NCBI RefSeq assembly: GCF_040412425.1
Contig: NC_089749.1
Location: 8,063,662 to 8,127,661, forward strand
Reading direction: 5' to 3'
Length of the DNA: 64,000 nucleotides
From: Macrobrachium rosenbergii
Lineage: Eukaryota > Arthropoda > Malacostraca > Decapoda > Palaemonidae
The notes below the pieces were generated by a model, which was not told the DNA's origin, made no database searches, and saw only the letters and a list, made by a program, of their open reading frames with translations. Shown here one piece after another: positions 11,561 through 26,100 of the stretch. Positions within the stretch are counted from its first letter, which is position 1. Every line of letters starts with the position of its first letter. Made by a program: the position numbers and the translations under genes.

Positions 11561-14389
11561 TGTTGCAAAACAAGGAAGAATATACAGCCTAACCTTTCAC
11601 TTCTCTTGCAATGATCTGAGCAGTTGCAGAGTCTTGTTGCAAAACAAGGAAGAATATACAGCCTAACCTTTCACTTCTCTTTGATCTGAGCAGTTGCAGA
11701 GTCTTGTTGCAAAAACAAGGAAGAATATACAGCCTAACCTTTTTCTCTTTTCTTGCAATGATCTGAGCAGTTGCAGAGTCTTGTTGAAAAAAACAAGGAA
11801 AAATATAGCCAAACATTTCCTTCTCTTGCAATGGTCTGACAGTTGCAGAGTCTTGTTGAAAAACAAGGAAAAAATATCTTTCACTTCTTTTGCAATGATC
11901 TGGCAGTTTCAGTCTTGTTGCAAAAACAAGGAAGAATATGCAGCCCAACCTTTCACTTCTCTTACAATGATCTGAGCAGTTTGCAGAGTCTTGTTGCAAA
12001 AACAAGGAAAAATATGCAGCAAACCTTTCACTTCTTTTGCAATGATCTGAGCAGTTGCAGAGTCTTGTTGCAAAAACAAGGAAAAATATACAGCCAAACC
12101 TTTCACTTCTCTTGCAATGATCTGAGCAGTTGCAGAGTCTTGTTGCAAAACAAGGAAAAATATACAGCCAACCTTTCACTTCTCTTGCAATGATCTGAGC
12201 AGTTGCAGAGTCTTGTTGCAAAAACAAGAAAAATATGCAGCCAAACCTTTCACTTCTCTTGCAATGATCTGAGCAGTTGCAGAGTCTTGTTGCAAAAACA
12301 AGGAAGAATATACAGCCCCTAACCTTTCACTTCTCTTGCAATGATCTGAGCAGTTGCAGAGTCTTGTTGCAAAAACAAGGAAAAAATATGGCCCTAACCT
12401 TTCACTTCTTTTGCAATGATCTGACTTGTTGCAAAACAAGCAGCCAAACCTTTCACTTCTTTTGCAATGATCTGAGCAGTTTCAGTCTTGTTGCAAAACA
12501 AGGAAAAATCTGAATGATCTGAGTTTGCAGAGTCTTGTTGCAAAAACAAGGAAAATATGCAGCTAACCTTTCACTTCTCTTGCAATGATCTGAGCAGTTG
12601 CAGAGTCTTGTTGCAAAAACAAGGAAGAATATGCAGCCAAACCTTTCACTTCTCTTGCAATGATCTGAGCAGTTTCAGAGTCTTGTTGCAAAAACAAGGA
12701 AAAATATGCAGCCAAACTTTCACTTCTCTTGCAATGATCTGAGGCAGTTGCAGAGTCCTGTTGCAAAAACAAGGAAAATATCAGCCTCCTTTCACTTCTC
12801 TTGCAATGATCTGAGCAGTTGCAGAGTCTTGTTGCAAAACAAGGAAAGAATATACAGCCAAACTTCTTTCACTTCAGAGTCTTGTTGCAAAAACAAGGAA
12901 GAATATACCTTCTTAACTCACTTCTCTTGCTTGCAATGATCTGAGTAGTTGCAGAGTCTTGTTGCAAAAACAAGAAGAATATACAGCCCTAACCTTTCAC
13001 TTCTCTTGCAATGATCTGAGCAGTTGCAGAGTCTTGTTGCAAAAACAAGGAAAATTATGCAGCCAAACCTTTCACTTCTTTTGCAATGATCTGAGCAGTT
13101 TCAGTCTTGTTGCAAAAACAAGGAAGAATATACAGCCTAACCTTTCACTTCTCTTGCAATGATCTGAGCAGTTGCAGAGTCTTGTTGCAAAAACAAGGAA
13201 AATATGCAGCCAAACCTTTCACTTCTCTTTGCAATGATCTGAGCAGTTTCAGAGTCTTGTTGAAAAACAAGGAAGAATATACAGCCTAACCTTTCACTTC
13301 TCTTGCAATGATCTGAGCAGTGCAGAGTCTTGTTACAAAAACAAGGAAAATATACAGCCTAACCTTTCACTTCTCTTGCAATGATCTGAGCAGTTGCAGA
13401 GTCTTGTTGCAAAACAAGGAAGAATATGCAGCCAAACCTTTCACTTCTCTTGCAATGATCTGAGCAGTTGCAGAGTCTTGTTGCAAAAAAGAAAGAATAT
13501 ACAAACCTTTCACTTCTCTTGGAAGAATATACAAGCAACCCTAACCTACTTCTCTTGCAATGTCCAGTTTTCTTGTTGCAAAAACAAGGGAAAATATCAG
13601 CCAAACCTTTCTTCTTTTGCAATGATCTGAGTTTCAGTCTTGTTGCAAAAACAAGGAGTCAGCCTAACCTTTCCTTCTCTTGCAATGATCTGAGCAGTTT
13701 CAAAACAAGGAAAATATATAGCCAAACCTTTCACTTCTCTTGCAATGATCTGAGCAGTTGCAGAGTCTTGTTAAAAACAGGGAGGAAAATATGCAGCCAA
13801 ACCTTTCACTTCTCTTTTTTATGATCTGAGCAGATGCAGAGTCTTGTTGCAAAAACAGCAGCCAAACCTTTCACTTCTCTTTGCAATGATCTACAGGCAG
13901 TTTCAGAGTCTTGTTGCAAAAACAAGGAAGAATATTCTCTTGCAATGGTCAGCCAAAGTCTAACAAGGAAAAATGCTTTCACTTCTCTTGCAATGATCTG
14001 AGCAGTTGCAGAGTCTTGTTGCAAAAACAAGGAAGAATATACAGCCCCCTTTCATTTCTCTTGCAATGTCTGAGCAGTTGCAGAGTCTTGTGCAAAAACA
14101 AGGAAAATATACAGCCAAACCTTTCACTTCTCTTGCAATGATCTGAGCAGTTGCAGAGTCTTGTTGCAAAAACAAAGGAAAAATATACAGCCTAACCTTT
14201 CACTTCTCTTGCAATGATCTGAGTCAGTTGCAGAGTCTTTTGCTCAAAAACAAGGGGAAAAATATGCAGCCAAACCTTTCACTTCTCTTGCAATGACTGA
14301 GCTTGCAGAGTCTTGTTGCAAAAACAAGGAAGAATAAATAACCTTTCACTTCTCTTGCAATGATCTGAGCAGTTGCAAAAAAACAAAAA

Positions 14390-16660
14390 CAAAAATATGC
14401 AATGTCACTTGTTGCAATGATCAGAATCTTCCGTCTTGTTCAAGAAACTGCGCCTGCTGTCCCTGAGGAAAATATATAGGGTCCCAACCTTTCCTTCTCA
14501 GGAAGGCCGAATGAAACCTTCAGAGGCCTTACTTGCAAAACAAGGATCTGTACACCTTTCACTTCTCTTGCAATGATCTTGCAGTTTCATTCTTGTTGCA
14601 AAAACAAGGAAATAATAAAAATGCCTAACTTTCAGTTCATTGCAAGTTGCATAGTCTTGTTGAAAAAACAAGGAAATATATAAATATCCTTTCTTCTCTT
14701 GCAATGATCTGAGCAGTTTGCAGAGTCTTGTTGCAAAAACAAGGAAAAATATGCAGCCAAACCTTTCACTTCTCTTGCAATGATCTGAGCAGTTTCAGAG
14801 TCTTGTTGCATCAGAAATAAAAAAAAAAGAATATACAGCCCTAACCTTTCACTTCTCTTGCAATGATCTGAGCAGTTGCAGAGTCTTGTTGCAAAAACAG
14901 GAAAAATGCTACAGTAACCTTTCACTTCTCTTGCAATGACTGAGCAGTTGCAGAGTCTTGTTGCAAAAACAAGGAAAAATATCAGCCAAACCTTTACTTC
15001 TCTTGCAATGATCTGAGCAGATGCAGATTCTTGTTGCAAAAACAAGGAAAAATAAATAAAACCTTTCACTTCTCTTGCAATGATCTGAGCAGTTGCAGAG
15101 TCTTGTTGCAAAATAAAAAAATTATAGCCCAACCTTTCAATACCCAGCTGCTTGTTGCAAAGTCCAAACCTTTCACTTCTCTTGCAATGATCTGAGCAGT
15201 TGCAGAGTCTCGTTGCAAAACAAGGAAAATATATGGCCAACCTTTCATTTCTCTTGCAATCTGATCCGGTTCTCTTGCCTTTAAAACAAGGATCTATGCA
15301 GCCAGTTTCCTTCTCTTGCAATGATCTGTCAAGTTGCAAGAATTTACCAAAAACAAGGAAAAATATACAGCCAAACCTTTCACTTCTTTTGCAGCCATGT
15401 CTGATCAGTTTCAGATTCCTGTTGCAAAAATAAAAAAATACCTTTCATAGCAATAACCTCTTGTTGAAAAACCAGAAATACAAAAAATAAATAACCTTTC
15501 TTTCCTGCAATGATCTGAGCAGTCGCGTAGTCTTGTTAAAAAACACAAAAAACAAAAAATTAAATGCAGCAAACCTTTGCACTTCTTCTTTCGGAGGCGA
15601 CTATGCTGTCCTGAGGTCTTGGCCAAGCCCAGTTTCAGAGCTTGTCTCAGCAAATGGGAAACAAGGGAGATTACCAGAATACGTACCACACAGGATTTCC
15701 CCTGTCACACCTTTCAAACACTTCTCTTGCAATGATTCATAGGTCTGATCTTTGGCAGTTGCTATATTCAATTCAGCTGAAAAAAATAAAAATTTAATCA
15801 CCTTTCAGTTCATTGCAGAATATCACAGCCTGTTGCAAAAATATAAAATATATAAATATCCTTTCTCTTTGCAATGATCTGAGCAGTTGCAGAGTCTTTA
15901 TTTAAAAACAAGGAAAAATGTGCAGCCAAACTTTTCACTTTTTTGCAATGATCTGAGCAGTTTCAGAGTCTTGTTGCAAAAAATAAAAAAGAAATACAGC
16001 CTAACCTTTCACTTCTCTTGCAATGATCTGAGGCAGTTGCAGAGTCTTGTTGCAAAAACAAGGAAAATATATACAGCCCAACCTTTCACTCCTCTTGCAA
16101 TGATCTGAGCAGTTGTTACAGAGTAAAAATAAATAAATATCTTGTTTCCTTGCAAAAACAGTTACAGAAGAAATTAAAAATAAATAAATATCCTTTTACT
16201 TCTCTTGCAATGAACTGATCAGATGCAGAGATTCCCGTTGCAAAAAATAAAAAGAGAATAATTTGCAATGAACGACTCTTGTTGCAAAATAAATAACCTT
16301 TCACTTCTCTTGCAATGATCTGAGTTGCAGAAGTCTTGTTGTTGCAAAATCAGGAAAATATATAGTAACCTTTCACTTCTCTTGCAATGATCTGACAGAT
16401 TACAAGTCTTACATTCTAAAAACAAAGGAAAAATGTAACCCCTAGTCTTTCATTTCTCTTGCAATGATCTGAGCAGTTACAGAGTCTCATTACCAAAACC
16501 AGGGAAAATATATAAGCCCAACCTTTCATTCCTCTTGCAATGATCTGATCGGTTACCAAAAGTCTTGCACTGCAAAAACAAAGGAAAAATATACAGCCAA
16601 ACCTTTCCTTCTCTTGCAATGATCTGATCAGTTGCAAAAAACAAGGAAAATATGCAGCCA
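14390..16660 (+). repeat. Diverged island inside the array
   Basis: Regular monomers give way to AT-rich, shortened and unusual ones with AATAAATATCCTTT, GAACTGATCAG and TTACAG words, plus stretches with no satellite similarity (about 14,440-14,550 and 15,580-15,720). Regular monomers return near 16,660. Several words are shared only with the distal array edge at 54.7-56.7 kb, so this looks like an older array margin now flanked by newer satellite on both sides. Confidence 0.8.
15541..15720 (+). repeat. Non-satellite element, copy A (partial)
   Basis: After a monomer ending in AAACACAAAAAACAAAAAAT comes TCGGAGGCGACT, TGCTGTCCTGAGGTC, TTGGCCAAGCCCAG, GGGAGATTACCAG and CCACACAGGATTTCC. These match in order the copy at 55,843-56,060. 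The 5' part present there (GAACTGCACACACTTGAGAG) is replaced here by satellite words. I do not recognise the element, and there is no long ORF. Confidence 0.7.
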
Positions 16661-19600
16661 AACCTTTCACTTCTCTTGCAATGATCTGAGCAGTTGCAGA
16701 GTCTTGTTGAAAAACAAGGAAGAATATACAGCCAAACCTTTACTTCTCTTGCAATGATCTGAGCAGTTGCAGAGTCTTGTTGCAAAAACAAGGAAAAATA
16801 TGCAGCCAAACCTTTCACTTCTCTTGCAATGAGAGTCTGAGCAGTTTCACTTCTTTTTGCAGAGTCTTGTTGCAAAAACAAGGAAGAATATACAGCCTAA
16901 CCTTTCACTTCTTTGCAATGATCTGAGCAGTTTCAGAGTCTTGTTGCAAAACAAGGAAAAATATACAGCAAACCTTTTACACTTCTCTTGCAATGATCTG
17001 AGCAGTTGCAGAGTCTTGTTGCAAAAACAAGGAAAATATGCAGCCCAACCTTTCACTTCTCTTGCAATGATCTGAGCAGTTGCAGAGTCTTGTTGCAAAA
17101 CAAGGAAGAATATACAGCCCAACCTTGCAATTCTGCAAAAAAAACAAGGAAAAATATGCAGCCAAACCTTTCACTTCTCTTGCAATGATCTGAGTGTTGC
17201 AGAGTCTTGTTGCAAAAACAAGGAAGAATATACAGCCTAACCTTTCACTTCTTTTGCAATGATCTGAGCAGTTGCAGAGTCTTGTTGCAAAACAAGGAAG
17301 AATATGCAGCCAAACCTTTCACTTCTCTTGCAATGATCTGAGCAGTTGCAGAGTCTTGTTGCAAAACAAGGAAAATATACAAAACCTTTCACTTCTCTTG
17401 CAATGATCTGAGCAGTTGCAGAGTCTTGTTGCAAAACAAGGAAAATATGTAGCCAAACCTTTCACTTCTCTTGCAATGATCTGAGCAGTTGCAGAGTCTT
17501 GTTGCAAAAACAAGGAAGAATATACAGCCTAACCTTTCACTTCTCTTTGCAATGATCTGAGCAGTTGCAGAGTCTTGTTGCAAACAAGGAAAATATGCAG
17601 CCAAACCTTTCACTTCTCTTGCAATGATCTGAGCAGTTGCAGAGTCTTGTTGAAAAACAAGGAAAAATATAGCCAAACCTTTCACTTCTTCTCTTTGCAA
17701 TGATCTGAGCAGTTTCAGAGTCTTGTTGCAAAAACAAGGAAGAATATACAGCCCAACCTTTCACTTCTCTTGCAATGATCTGAGCAGTTGCAAGTCTTGT
17801 TGCAAAACAAGGAAAATATGCAGGAAAAAGTATCTGTTGCAAAAACAAGGAAAATATGCAGCCAAACCTTTCACTTCTTTTGCAATGATCTGAGCAGTTG
17901 CAGAGTCTTGTTAAAAACAAAACAAGGAAGAATATGCAGCCAAACCTTTCACTTCTCTTGCAATGATCTGAGCAGTTTCAGAGTCTTGTTGCAAAAACAA
18001 GGAAAAATATGCAGCCAAACCTTTCACTTCTCTTTTGCAATGATCTGAGCAGTTGCAGAGTCTTGTTAAAAAACAAGGAAGAATATACAGCCCAACCTTT
18101 CACTTCTCTTGCAATGATCTGAGCAGATGCAGAGTCTTGTTGCAAAAACAAGGAAAAATATGTTTTTCTTTTCCAATGTCTGAGCAGTTGCAAAAAAACA
18201 AGGAAAATATGCAGCCTAACCTTTCACTTCTCTTGCAATGATCTGAGCAGATGCAGAGTCTTGATGCAAAAACAAGGAAAAATATGCAGCAAACCTTTCA
18301 CTTCTTTTGCAATGATCTGAGCAGTTTTTTCAGTCTTGTTGCAAAAACAAGGAAGAATATACAGCCTAACCTTTCACTTCTCTTGCAATGATCTGAGCAG
18401 TTGCAGAGTCTTGTTGCAAAAACAAGGAAAGAATATACAGCCTAACTCTTTCACTTCTCTTGCAATGATCTGAGCAGTTGCAGAGTCTTGTTGCAAAACA
18501 AGGAAGAATATACAGCCAAACCTTTCACTTCTCTTGCAATGATCTGAGCAGTTGCAGAGTCTTGTTGCAAAAACAAGGAAAAATATGCAGCCAAACCTTT
18601 CACTTCTTTTGCAATGATCTGAGCAGTTTCAGAGTCTTGTTGCAAAACAAGGAAGAATATACAGCCTAACTTTCTTCTCTTGCAATGATCTGAGCAGTTG
18701 CAGAGTCTTGTTGCAAAAACAAGGAAAAATATGCAGCCCTAACCTTTCATTTTGCAAATGATCTGAGCAGTTGGCAGAGTCTTGTTGCAAAACAAGGAAG
18801 AATATACAGCCTAACCTTTCACTTCTCTTGCAATGATCTGAGCAGATGCAGAGTCTTGTTGCAAAAACAAGGAAAATATGCAGCCAAACCTTTCACTTCT
18901 TTTCCAATGATCTGAGCAGTTGCAGAGTCTTGTTGCAAAACAAGGAAAATATGCAGCCTAACCTTTCACTTCTCTTGCAATGATCTGAGCAGATGCAGAG
19001 TCTTGATGCAAAAACAAGGAAAAATATGCAACAAACCTTTCACTTCTTTGCAATGATCTGAGCAGTTTCAGTCTTGTTGCAAAACAAGGAAGAATATACA
19101 GCCTAACCTTTCACTTCTCTTGCAATGATCTGAGCAGTTGCAGAGTTGCAAAACAAGGAAGAATATACAGCCAAACCTTTTCACTTCTTGCAATGAAACA
19201 GAGTCTTGTTGCAAAACAAGGAAGAATATATAGCCTAACCTTTCACTTCTCTTGCAATGATCTGAGCAGTTGCAGAGTCTTGTTGCAAAACAAGGAAGAA
19301 TATGCAGCCTAACCTTTCCCTTCTCTTGCAATGATCTGAGCAGTTTCAGAGTCTTGTTGCAAAAACAAGGAAGAATATACAGCCCAACCTTTTACTTCTC
19401 TTGCAATGATCTGATCAGTTGCAGAGTCTTGTTGCAAAAAACAAGGAAGAATATACAGCCTAACCTTTCACTTCTCTTACAATGATCTGAGCAGTTGCAG
19501 AGTCTTGTTGCAAAAACATGGAAAAATATACAGCCTAATCTTTCACTTCTTTTGAGCAGTTGCAGAGTCTTGTTGCAAAACAAGGAAGAATATACAGCCC

Positions 19601-20130
19601 AACCTTTCACTTCTCTTGCAATGATCTGAACAGTTGCAGAGTCTTGTTGCAAAAACAAGGAAGAATATACAGCCCAACCTTTTCACTTCTCTTGCAATGA
19701 TCTGATGTTGCAGAGTCTTGCTGCAAAACAAGAAAGAATATACAGCCTAACCTTTCACTTCTCTTACAATGATCTGAGCAGTTGCAGAGTCTTGTTGCAA
19801 AAACAAGGAAGAATATACAGCCTAATCTTTCACTTCTCTTGCAATGATCTGAGTAGTTGCAGAGTCTTGTTGAAAAACAAGGAAAAATATACAGCCTAAC
19901 CTTTCACTTCTTTTGCAATGATCTGAAAGTTGCAGAGTCTTGTTGCAAAACAAGGAAAATATGCAGCCAGCCCTAACCTTTCATCTCTTGCAATGATCTG
20001 AGCAGTTTGCAGTTCTTGTTGCAAAAACAAGGAAAAATATGCACAAAACTCTTTCACTTCTCTTGCAATGATCTGAGTAGTTGCAGAGTCTTGTTGCAAA
20101 AACAAGGAAAAATATAAACCTTTCACTTCT
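16660..20130 (+). repeat. Satellite block with ATGCAG-class monomers
   Basis: Mixed class 1 and 2 units, with a class carrying CAGATGCAGAG and sometimes CTTGATGCAAAAAC (18,120; 18,250; 18,850; 18,990). These are followed by CTTTTGC or CTTTGC units with TTTCAGTC. The succession around 18,236-18,340 is repeated around 18,980-19,080. Confidence 0.75.
19384..19860 (+). repeat. Four-unit variant haplotype, copy 2 and partial copy 3
   Basis: 19,384-19,650 repeats the marker order GATCTGATCAG, CTTACAATG, TAATCTTTCAC, GATCTGAACAG seen at 11,291. At about 19,765-19,840 CTTACAATG followed by TAATCTTTCAC occurs a third time. The GATCTGATCAG unit with a six-A run also resembles the one at 2757-2835. Confidence 0.7.
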
Positions 20131-23100
20131 TTTGCAAATCTGAGCAGTTTCAGTCTTGAGCAGAAATAAGGAAGAATATGCAGCTCTAACTTTCACTTCT
20201 TGTGCTGATTTGATAGTTGTAGAGTCTTGTTGGTAAAATAATAAAAATATAGCAGCCCAACCTCTTCACTTCTCTTGCAATGATCTGAGCAGTTGCAGAG
20301 TCTTGTTGCAAAACAAGGAAAAAATACAGCCTAACCTTTTTACTTCTCTTGCAATGATCTGAGCAGTTGCAGAGTCTTGTTGAAAACATGGAAAAATATA
20401 CAGCCTAACCTCTCACTTCTCTTGCAATGATCTGAGCAGTTGCAGAGTCTTGTTGTAAAAAACAAGGAAAAATACAGCTAAACTTTTCACTTCTTTGCAA
20501 TGATCTGAATAGTTTCAGAGTCTTGTTGCAAAAACAAGGAAGAATATACAGCCCAACCTTTTCCTTCTCTTGCAATGATCTGAGCAGTTTCAGAGTCTTG
20601 TTGCAAAACAAAAGAATATGCACAAACCCTACTTCTCTTGCAATATCTGAGTAGTTGCAGAGTCTTGTTGAAAAAACAAGGAAAGAATATACAGCCTAAC
20701 CTCTCACTTTCTTGCAATGATCTGAGCAGTTGCAGAGTCTTGTTGCAAAACAAGGAAAAATACAGCTAACCTTTCACTTCTCTTGCAATGATCTGAGCAG
20801 TTTCAGAGTCTTAAGGTAAAAACAAGGAAGAATATACAGCAAAAACAGGGGAGTCTTAAAAAATACAGCTAACCTTTTACTTCTCTTTGCAATGATCTGA
20901 GCAGTTGCAGAGTCTTGTTGAAAAACAAGAAAGAATATACAGCCTAACCTTTCACTTCTCTTGCAATGATCTGAGCAGTTGCAGAGTCTTGTTACAAAAA
21001 CAAGGAAGAATATGAGCCAAACATTTCACTTCTCTTACAATGATCTGAGGCAGTTGCAGAGTCTTGTTGCCAAAAACAAGGAAGAATATATACAACTAAC
21101 CTTTCACTTCTCTTGCAATGAGAGTCTGAGCAGTTGCAGAATCTTGTTGCTTACAAATGATCTGAGCAAGAGTCTCAAAAAACACAAGAATATACAGCCC
21201 AACCTTTTTCACTTTGCAATGGATCTGCAGGTTGCAGTCTTGCTGCAGTTGCAAGAAGTCTTGTTCCTTCTTTTAAAATGATCTGAACAGCTGAGAAGAA
21301 TATACAGCCCAACCTTTCACTTCTCTTGCAATGATCTGAGTAGTTGCAGAGTCTTGTTAAAAAAACAAGGAAAATATACAGCCCAACCTTTCTTCTCTTG
21401 CAATGATCTGAGTAGTTGCAGAGTCTTGTTGAAAAACAAGGAAGAATATACAGGCCAACTTTTCGCTTCTTGCAATGATCTGAGCAGTTGCAGGTCTTGT
21501 TAAAACAAGGAAGAATATACAGAACCTCTGCAATGATCTGGGCAGTTGCAGAGTCTTGTTGCAAAACAAGGAAAAATATGCAGCTAAACCTTTTCACTTC
21601 TTGCAATGATCTGAGCAGTTTGCAAGAGTCTTGTTGCAAACAGAAAGAATATACAGCCTAACCTTTCACTTCTCTTGCAATGATCTGAGCAGTTGCAGAG
21701 TCTTGTTGAAAAAACAAGAAAGATATACAGCCCAACCTTACTTCTCTTGCAATGATCAAGGCAGTTGCAGAGTCTTGTTGAAAAAACAACAAGAATATAC
21801 AGTAACCTTTCACTTCCTCTTGCAATGATCTGAACAGTTGCAGAGTCTTGTTGCAAAAACAAGGAAGAATATACGGCCCAACATTTCACTTCTCTTGCAA
21901 TGATCTGAATAGTTGCAGAGTCTTGTTGTAAAAACAAGAATATACAGCCAACCTTTCACTTCTCTTGCAATGATCTGACAGTTGCAGAGTCTTGTTAAAA
22001 ACAAGGAAGAATATGATAAACCTTTACTTCTCTTACAATGATCTGAACAGTTGCAGAGTCTTGTTGCAAAAACAAGGAAGAATATACAGCCCAACCTTTC
22101 ACTTCTCTTGCAATGATCTGAGCAGTTGCAGAGTCTTGTTGCAAAAACAAGGAAGAATATACAGCCCACCTTTCACTTCTCTTGCAATGATCTGAGCAGT
22201 TTGCAGAGTCTTGTGCAAAACAAGGAAGAATATACAGCCTAACCTTTCACTTCTCTTGCAATGATCTGAGCAGTTGCAGAGTCTTGTTGCAAAACAAGGA
22301 AGAATATACAGCCTTCTCTTGCAACCTGAGCGGTTGCAGTCTTGTTACTTTTTCACTTCTCTTTGTGATCTGAGCAGTTGCAGAGTCTTGTTACTAAAAC
22401 ACAAGGAAGAATATACAGCCTAACCTTTTTCACTTCTCTTGCAATGATCTGAGCAGTTGCAGAGTCTTGTTGCAAAAACAAGGAAGAATATACAGCAACC
22501 TTTTACTTCTCTTGCAATGATCTGAGCAGGTTGCAGAGTCTTGTTGCAAAAACAAGAAAGAATATACAGCCCAACCTTTCACTTCTCTTGCAATGATCTG
22601 AGCAGTTGCAGAGTCTTGTTGCAAAAACAAGGAAGAATATACAGCCCAACCTTTCACTTCTCCGCAATGATCTGAACAGTTGCAGAGTCTTGTTGCAAAA
22701 ACAAGGAAAATGATTTCTACAGTTGCAGAGTCTTGTTGCAAAACAAGGGAAGAATATACAGCCCAACCTTTCACTTCTCGCAATGATCTGAGCAGTTGCA
22801 GAGTCTTGTTGCAAAAACAAGGAAGAATATACAGCCAACCTTTACTTCTTTGCAATGATCTGAGCAGTTGCAGAGTCTTGTTGAAACAAGGAAAGAATAT
22901 ACAGCCTTTTACTTCTCTTGCAATGATCTGAGCAGTTGCAGAGTCTTGTTAAAAACAAGGAAATATACAGCCCAACCTTTCACTCTCTTTGCAATGATCT
23001 GAGCAGTTGCAGAGTCTTGTTACAAAAACAAGGAAGAATATACAGCCCAACCTTTTCACTTCTCTTGCAATGATCTGAGCAGTTGCAGAGTCTTGTTGCA

Positions 23101-26100
23101 AAAAACAAGGAAGAATATACAGCCCAACCTTTTACTTCTCTTGCAATGATCTGAGCAGTTGTAGAGTCTTGTTGTAAAACAAGAAAGAATATACAGCCAA
23201 CCTTTCACTTCTCTTGCAATGATCTGAACAGTTGCAGAGTCTTGTTGCAAAAACAAGGAAGAATACCAGCCCAACCTTTCGCTACGTGATCCTGAGTTGC
23301 AGGTCTTGTTGCAAAACAAGGAAGAATATACAGCCCAACCTTTTACTTCTCTTGCAATGATCTGAGCAGTTGCAGAGTCTTGTTGCAAAAACAAGGAAGA
23401 ATATACAGCCCAACCTTTTACCACCAATGATCTGAGTAGTTGCAGAGTTTGCAAAATAATACAAAGAATATAAGTCCCTTTTCACTTCTTTGGCAGTTGC
23501 AGGTCTTGTTGCAAAAACAATGATCTGAGGAAAAATAGAAAGAATATATAGCCAAACCTTTCACTTCATTTTGCAATGATCTGAGCAGTTGCAGAGTCTT
23601 AAGGCAAAAACAAGGAAAAATATTCACTTCTCTGTAAATCATTTCACTTCTTTGCAAAACAATGATCTGAGCCTAACCTTACTTCTCTTTGCAACGATCT
23701 GAGTCTTGTTGCAAAAACAAGGAAGAATATGCAGCTTCCAACCTTTTCATTTCTCTTGCAATGATCTGAGCAGTTGCAGGTCTTGTTGCAAAACAAGGAA
23801 AAATATGCAGCCAAACCTTTCACTTCTCTTGCAATGATCTGAGTAGTTGCAGAGTCTTGTTACAAAAACAAGGAAAATATGCAGCCAAACCTTTCACTTC
23901 TTTTTGCAATGATCTGAGCAGTTGCAGAGTCTTGTTGCAAAAAACAAGGAAGAATATACAGAAATAACCTTTTCACTTCTTTTGCAAATGATCTGAGAAG
24001 TTGCAGAGTCTTGTGCAAAAACAAGGAAAATATGCAATAAACTTTTTCTTCTCTTGCAATGATCTGAGGCAGTTGCAGAGTCTTGTTGCAAAAACAAGGA
24101 AAAATATGCAATGGCCTTTTCTTCTTTTGCAATGATCTGAGCAGTTTCAGAGTCTTGTTGAAAAAACAAGAAAAATATGCAGCCAAACTTTCACTTCTTT
24201 TGCAATGATCTGAGTAGTTGCAGAGTCTTGTTAAAAACAAGGAAGAATATACAGCCTAACCTTTTCACTTCCTTGCAATGATCTGAGCAGATGCAGAGTC
24301 TTGTTGCAAAACAAGGAAAAATATGCAGCCAAACCTTTCACTTCTTTCCAATGATCTGAGCAGTTGCAGAGTCTTGTTGCAAAACAAGGAAAAAATATGC
24401 AGCTAACCTTTCACTTCTCTTGCAATTATCTGAGCAGTTTCCAGAGTCTTGATGCAAAAACAAGGAAAAATATACATGGAAACCTTTCAAATGATCTCTT
24501 TCAGTCTTGTTGCCAAAAACAAGGGAAGGGAATATGCAGCCCTGGCTTGCACTTATGATCTGAGCAGTTGCAGAGGTCTTGTTAAAAACAAAAGAATATA
24601 CAGCCAAACCTTTCACTTCTCTGCAATGATCTGAGAAAGTTGCAGAGTCTTGTTGCAAAACAAGGAAGAATATACAGCCCAACCTTTTACTTCTCTTGCA
24701 ATGATCTGAGCAGTTGCAGAGTCTTGTTGCAAACAAGAAGATATACAGCCTAACCTTTCACTTCTCTTGCAATGAGCAGTTTGCAGAGTCTTATTTAAAA
24801 ACAGGAAAAATATGCAGCCAAACCTTTCACTTCATTGCAATCTTGTTGATTTTTAGAGTCTTGTTGCAAAAACAAGGAAGAATATACAGCCCAACCTTAC
24901 CACTTCTCTTGCAATGATCTACAGGCAGTTGCAGAGTCTTGTTAAAAAACAAGGAAAAATATGCAGTCCTTTCACTTCATTTGCAATGATCTGAGCAGTT
25001 GCAGAGTCTTGTTGAAAAAACAAGAGAAAGAATATACAGCCTAACCTTTCACTTCTCTTCCAATGATCTGAGCAGTTGCAGGGGGTCTTGTTGCAAAAAC
25101 AAGGAAAAATATGCAGCCAAACCTTTCACTTCATCTGCAATGATCTGAGCAGTTGCAGAGTCTTGTTGCAAAACAAGGGAAGAATATGTCTAAACCTTTC
25201 AAGCTTCTCTTGCAATGATCTGGCAGTTTTGTCAGAGTCTTGTTGCAAAACAAGGGAAGAATATACAGCCCAACCTTTTACTTCTCTTGCAATGATCTGA
25301 GCAGTTGCAGAGTCTTGTTGCAAAAACAAAAGAATATGAGCCCTAACCTTTCACTTCTCTTGCAATGATCTGAGCAGTTGCAGAGTCTTGTTGCAAAAAC
25401 AAGGAAAAATATGCAGCCAACCATTTCACTTCTTTTGCAATGATCTGAGCAGTGCAGAGTCTTGTTGCAAAAACAGGAAAGAATATACAGCCTAACCTTT
25501 CACTTCTCTTTTAATGATCTGAGCAGTTGCAGAGTCTTGTTAAAAACAAGGAAGAATATGTAGCCCAACCTTTCTACTTCTCTTGCAATGATCTTAGCAG
25601 TTGCAGAGTCTTGTTGCAAAATACAGGAAAGAATTTTCAGCCTAACCTTTCCATGCATCTGAGCAGTTGCAGAGTCTTGTTGCAAACAAGGGAAGAATAT
25701 ACAGCCTAACCTTTCACTTCTCTTTGTAGATCTGAACAGTTGCAGAGTCTTGTTGCAAAACATGAAAAATGAGGCAGCCCAACCTTTCACTTCTCTTGCA
25801 ATGATCTGAGTAGTTGCAGAGTCTTGTTGCAAAAACAAGGAAGAATAATAGCCAAACCTTTCACTTCATTTGCAATGATCTGAGCAGTTGCAGAGTCTTG
25901 TTGCAAAAAACAAGAAAAAATATGCCCTAACCTTTCACTTCTCTTTGCAATGATCTGAGCAGTTGCAGTCTTGTTGCAAAAACAAGGAAAAATATGCAGC
26001 CAAACCTTTCACTTCTTTTGCAATGATCTGAGCAGTTGCTGCAGAGTCTTGTTGCAAAACAGGAAATATACAATGAACCTTTTCACTTCTCTTGCAATGA

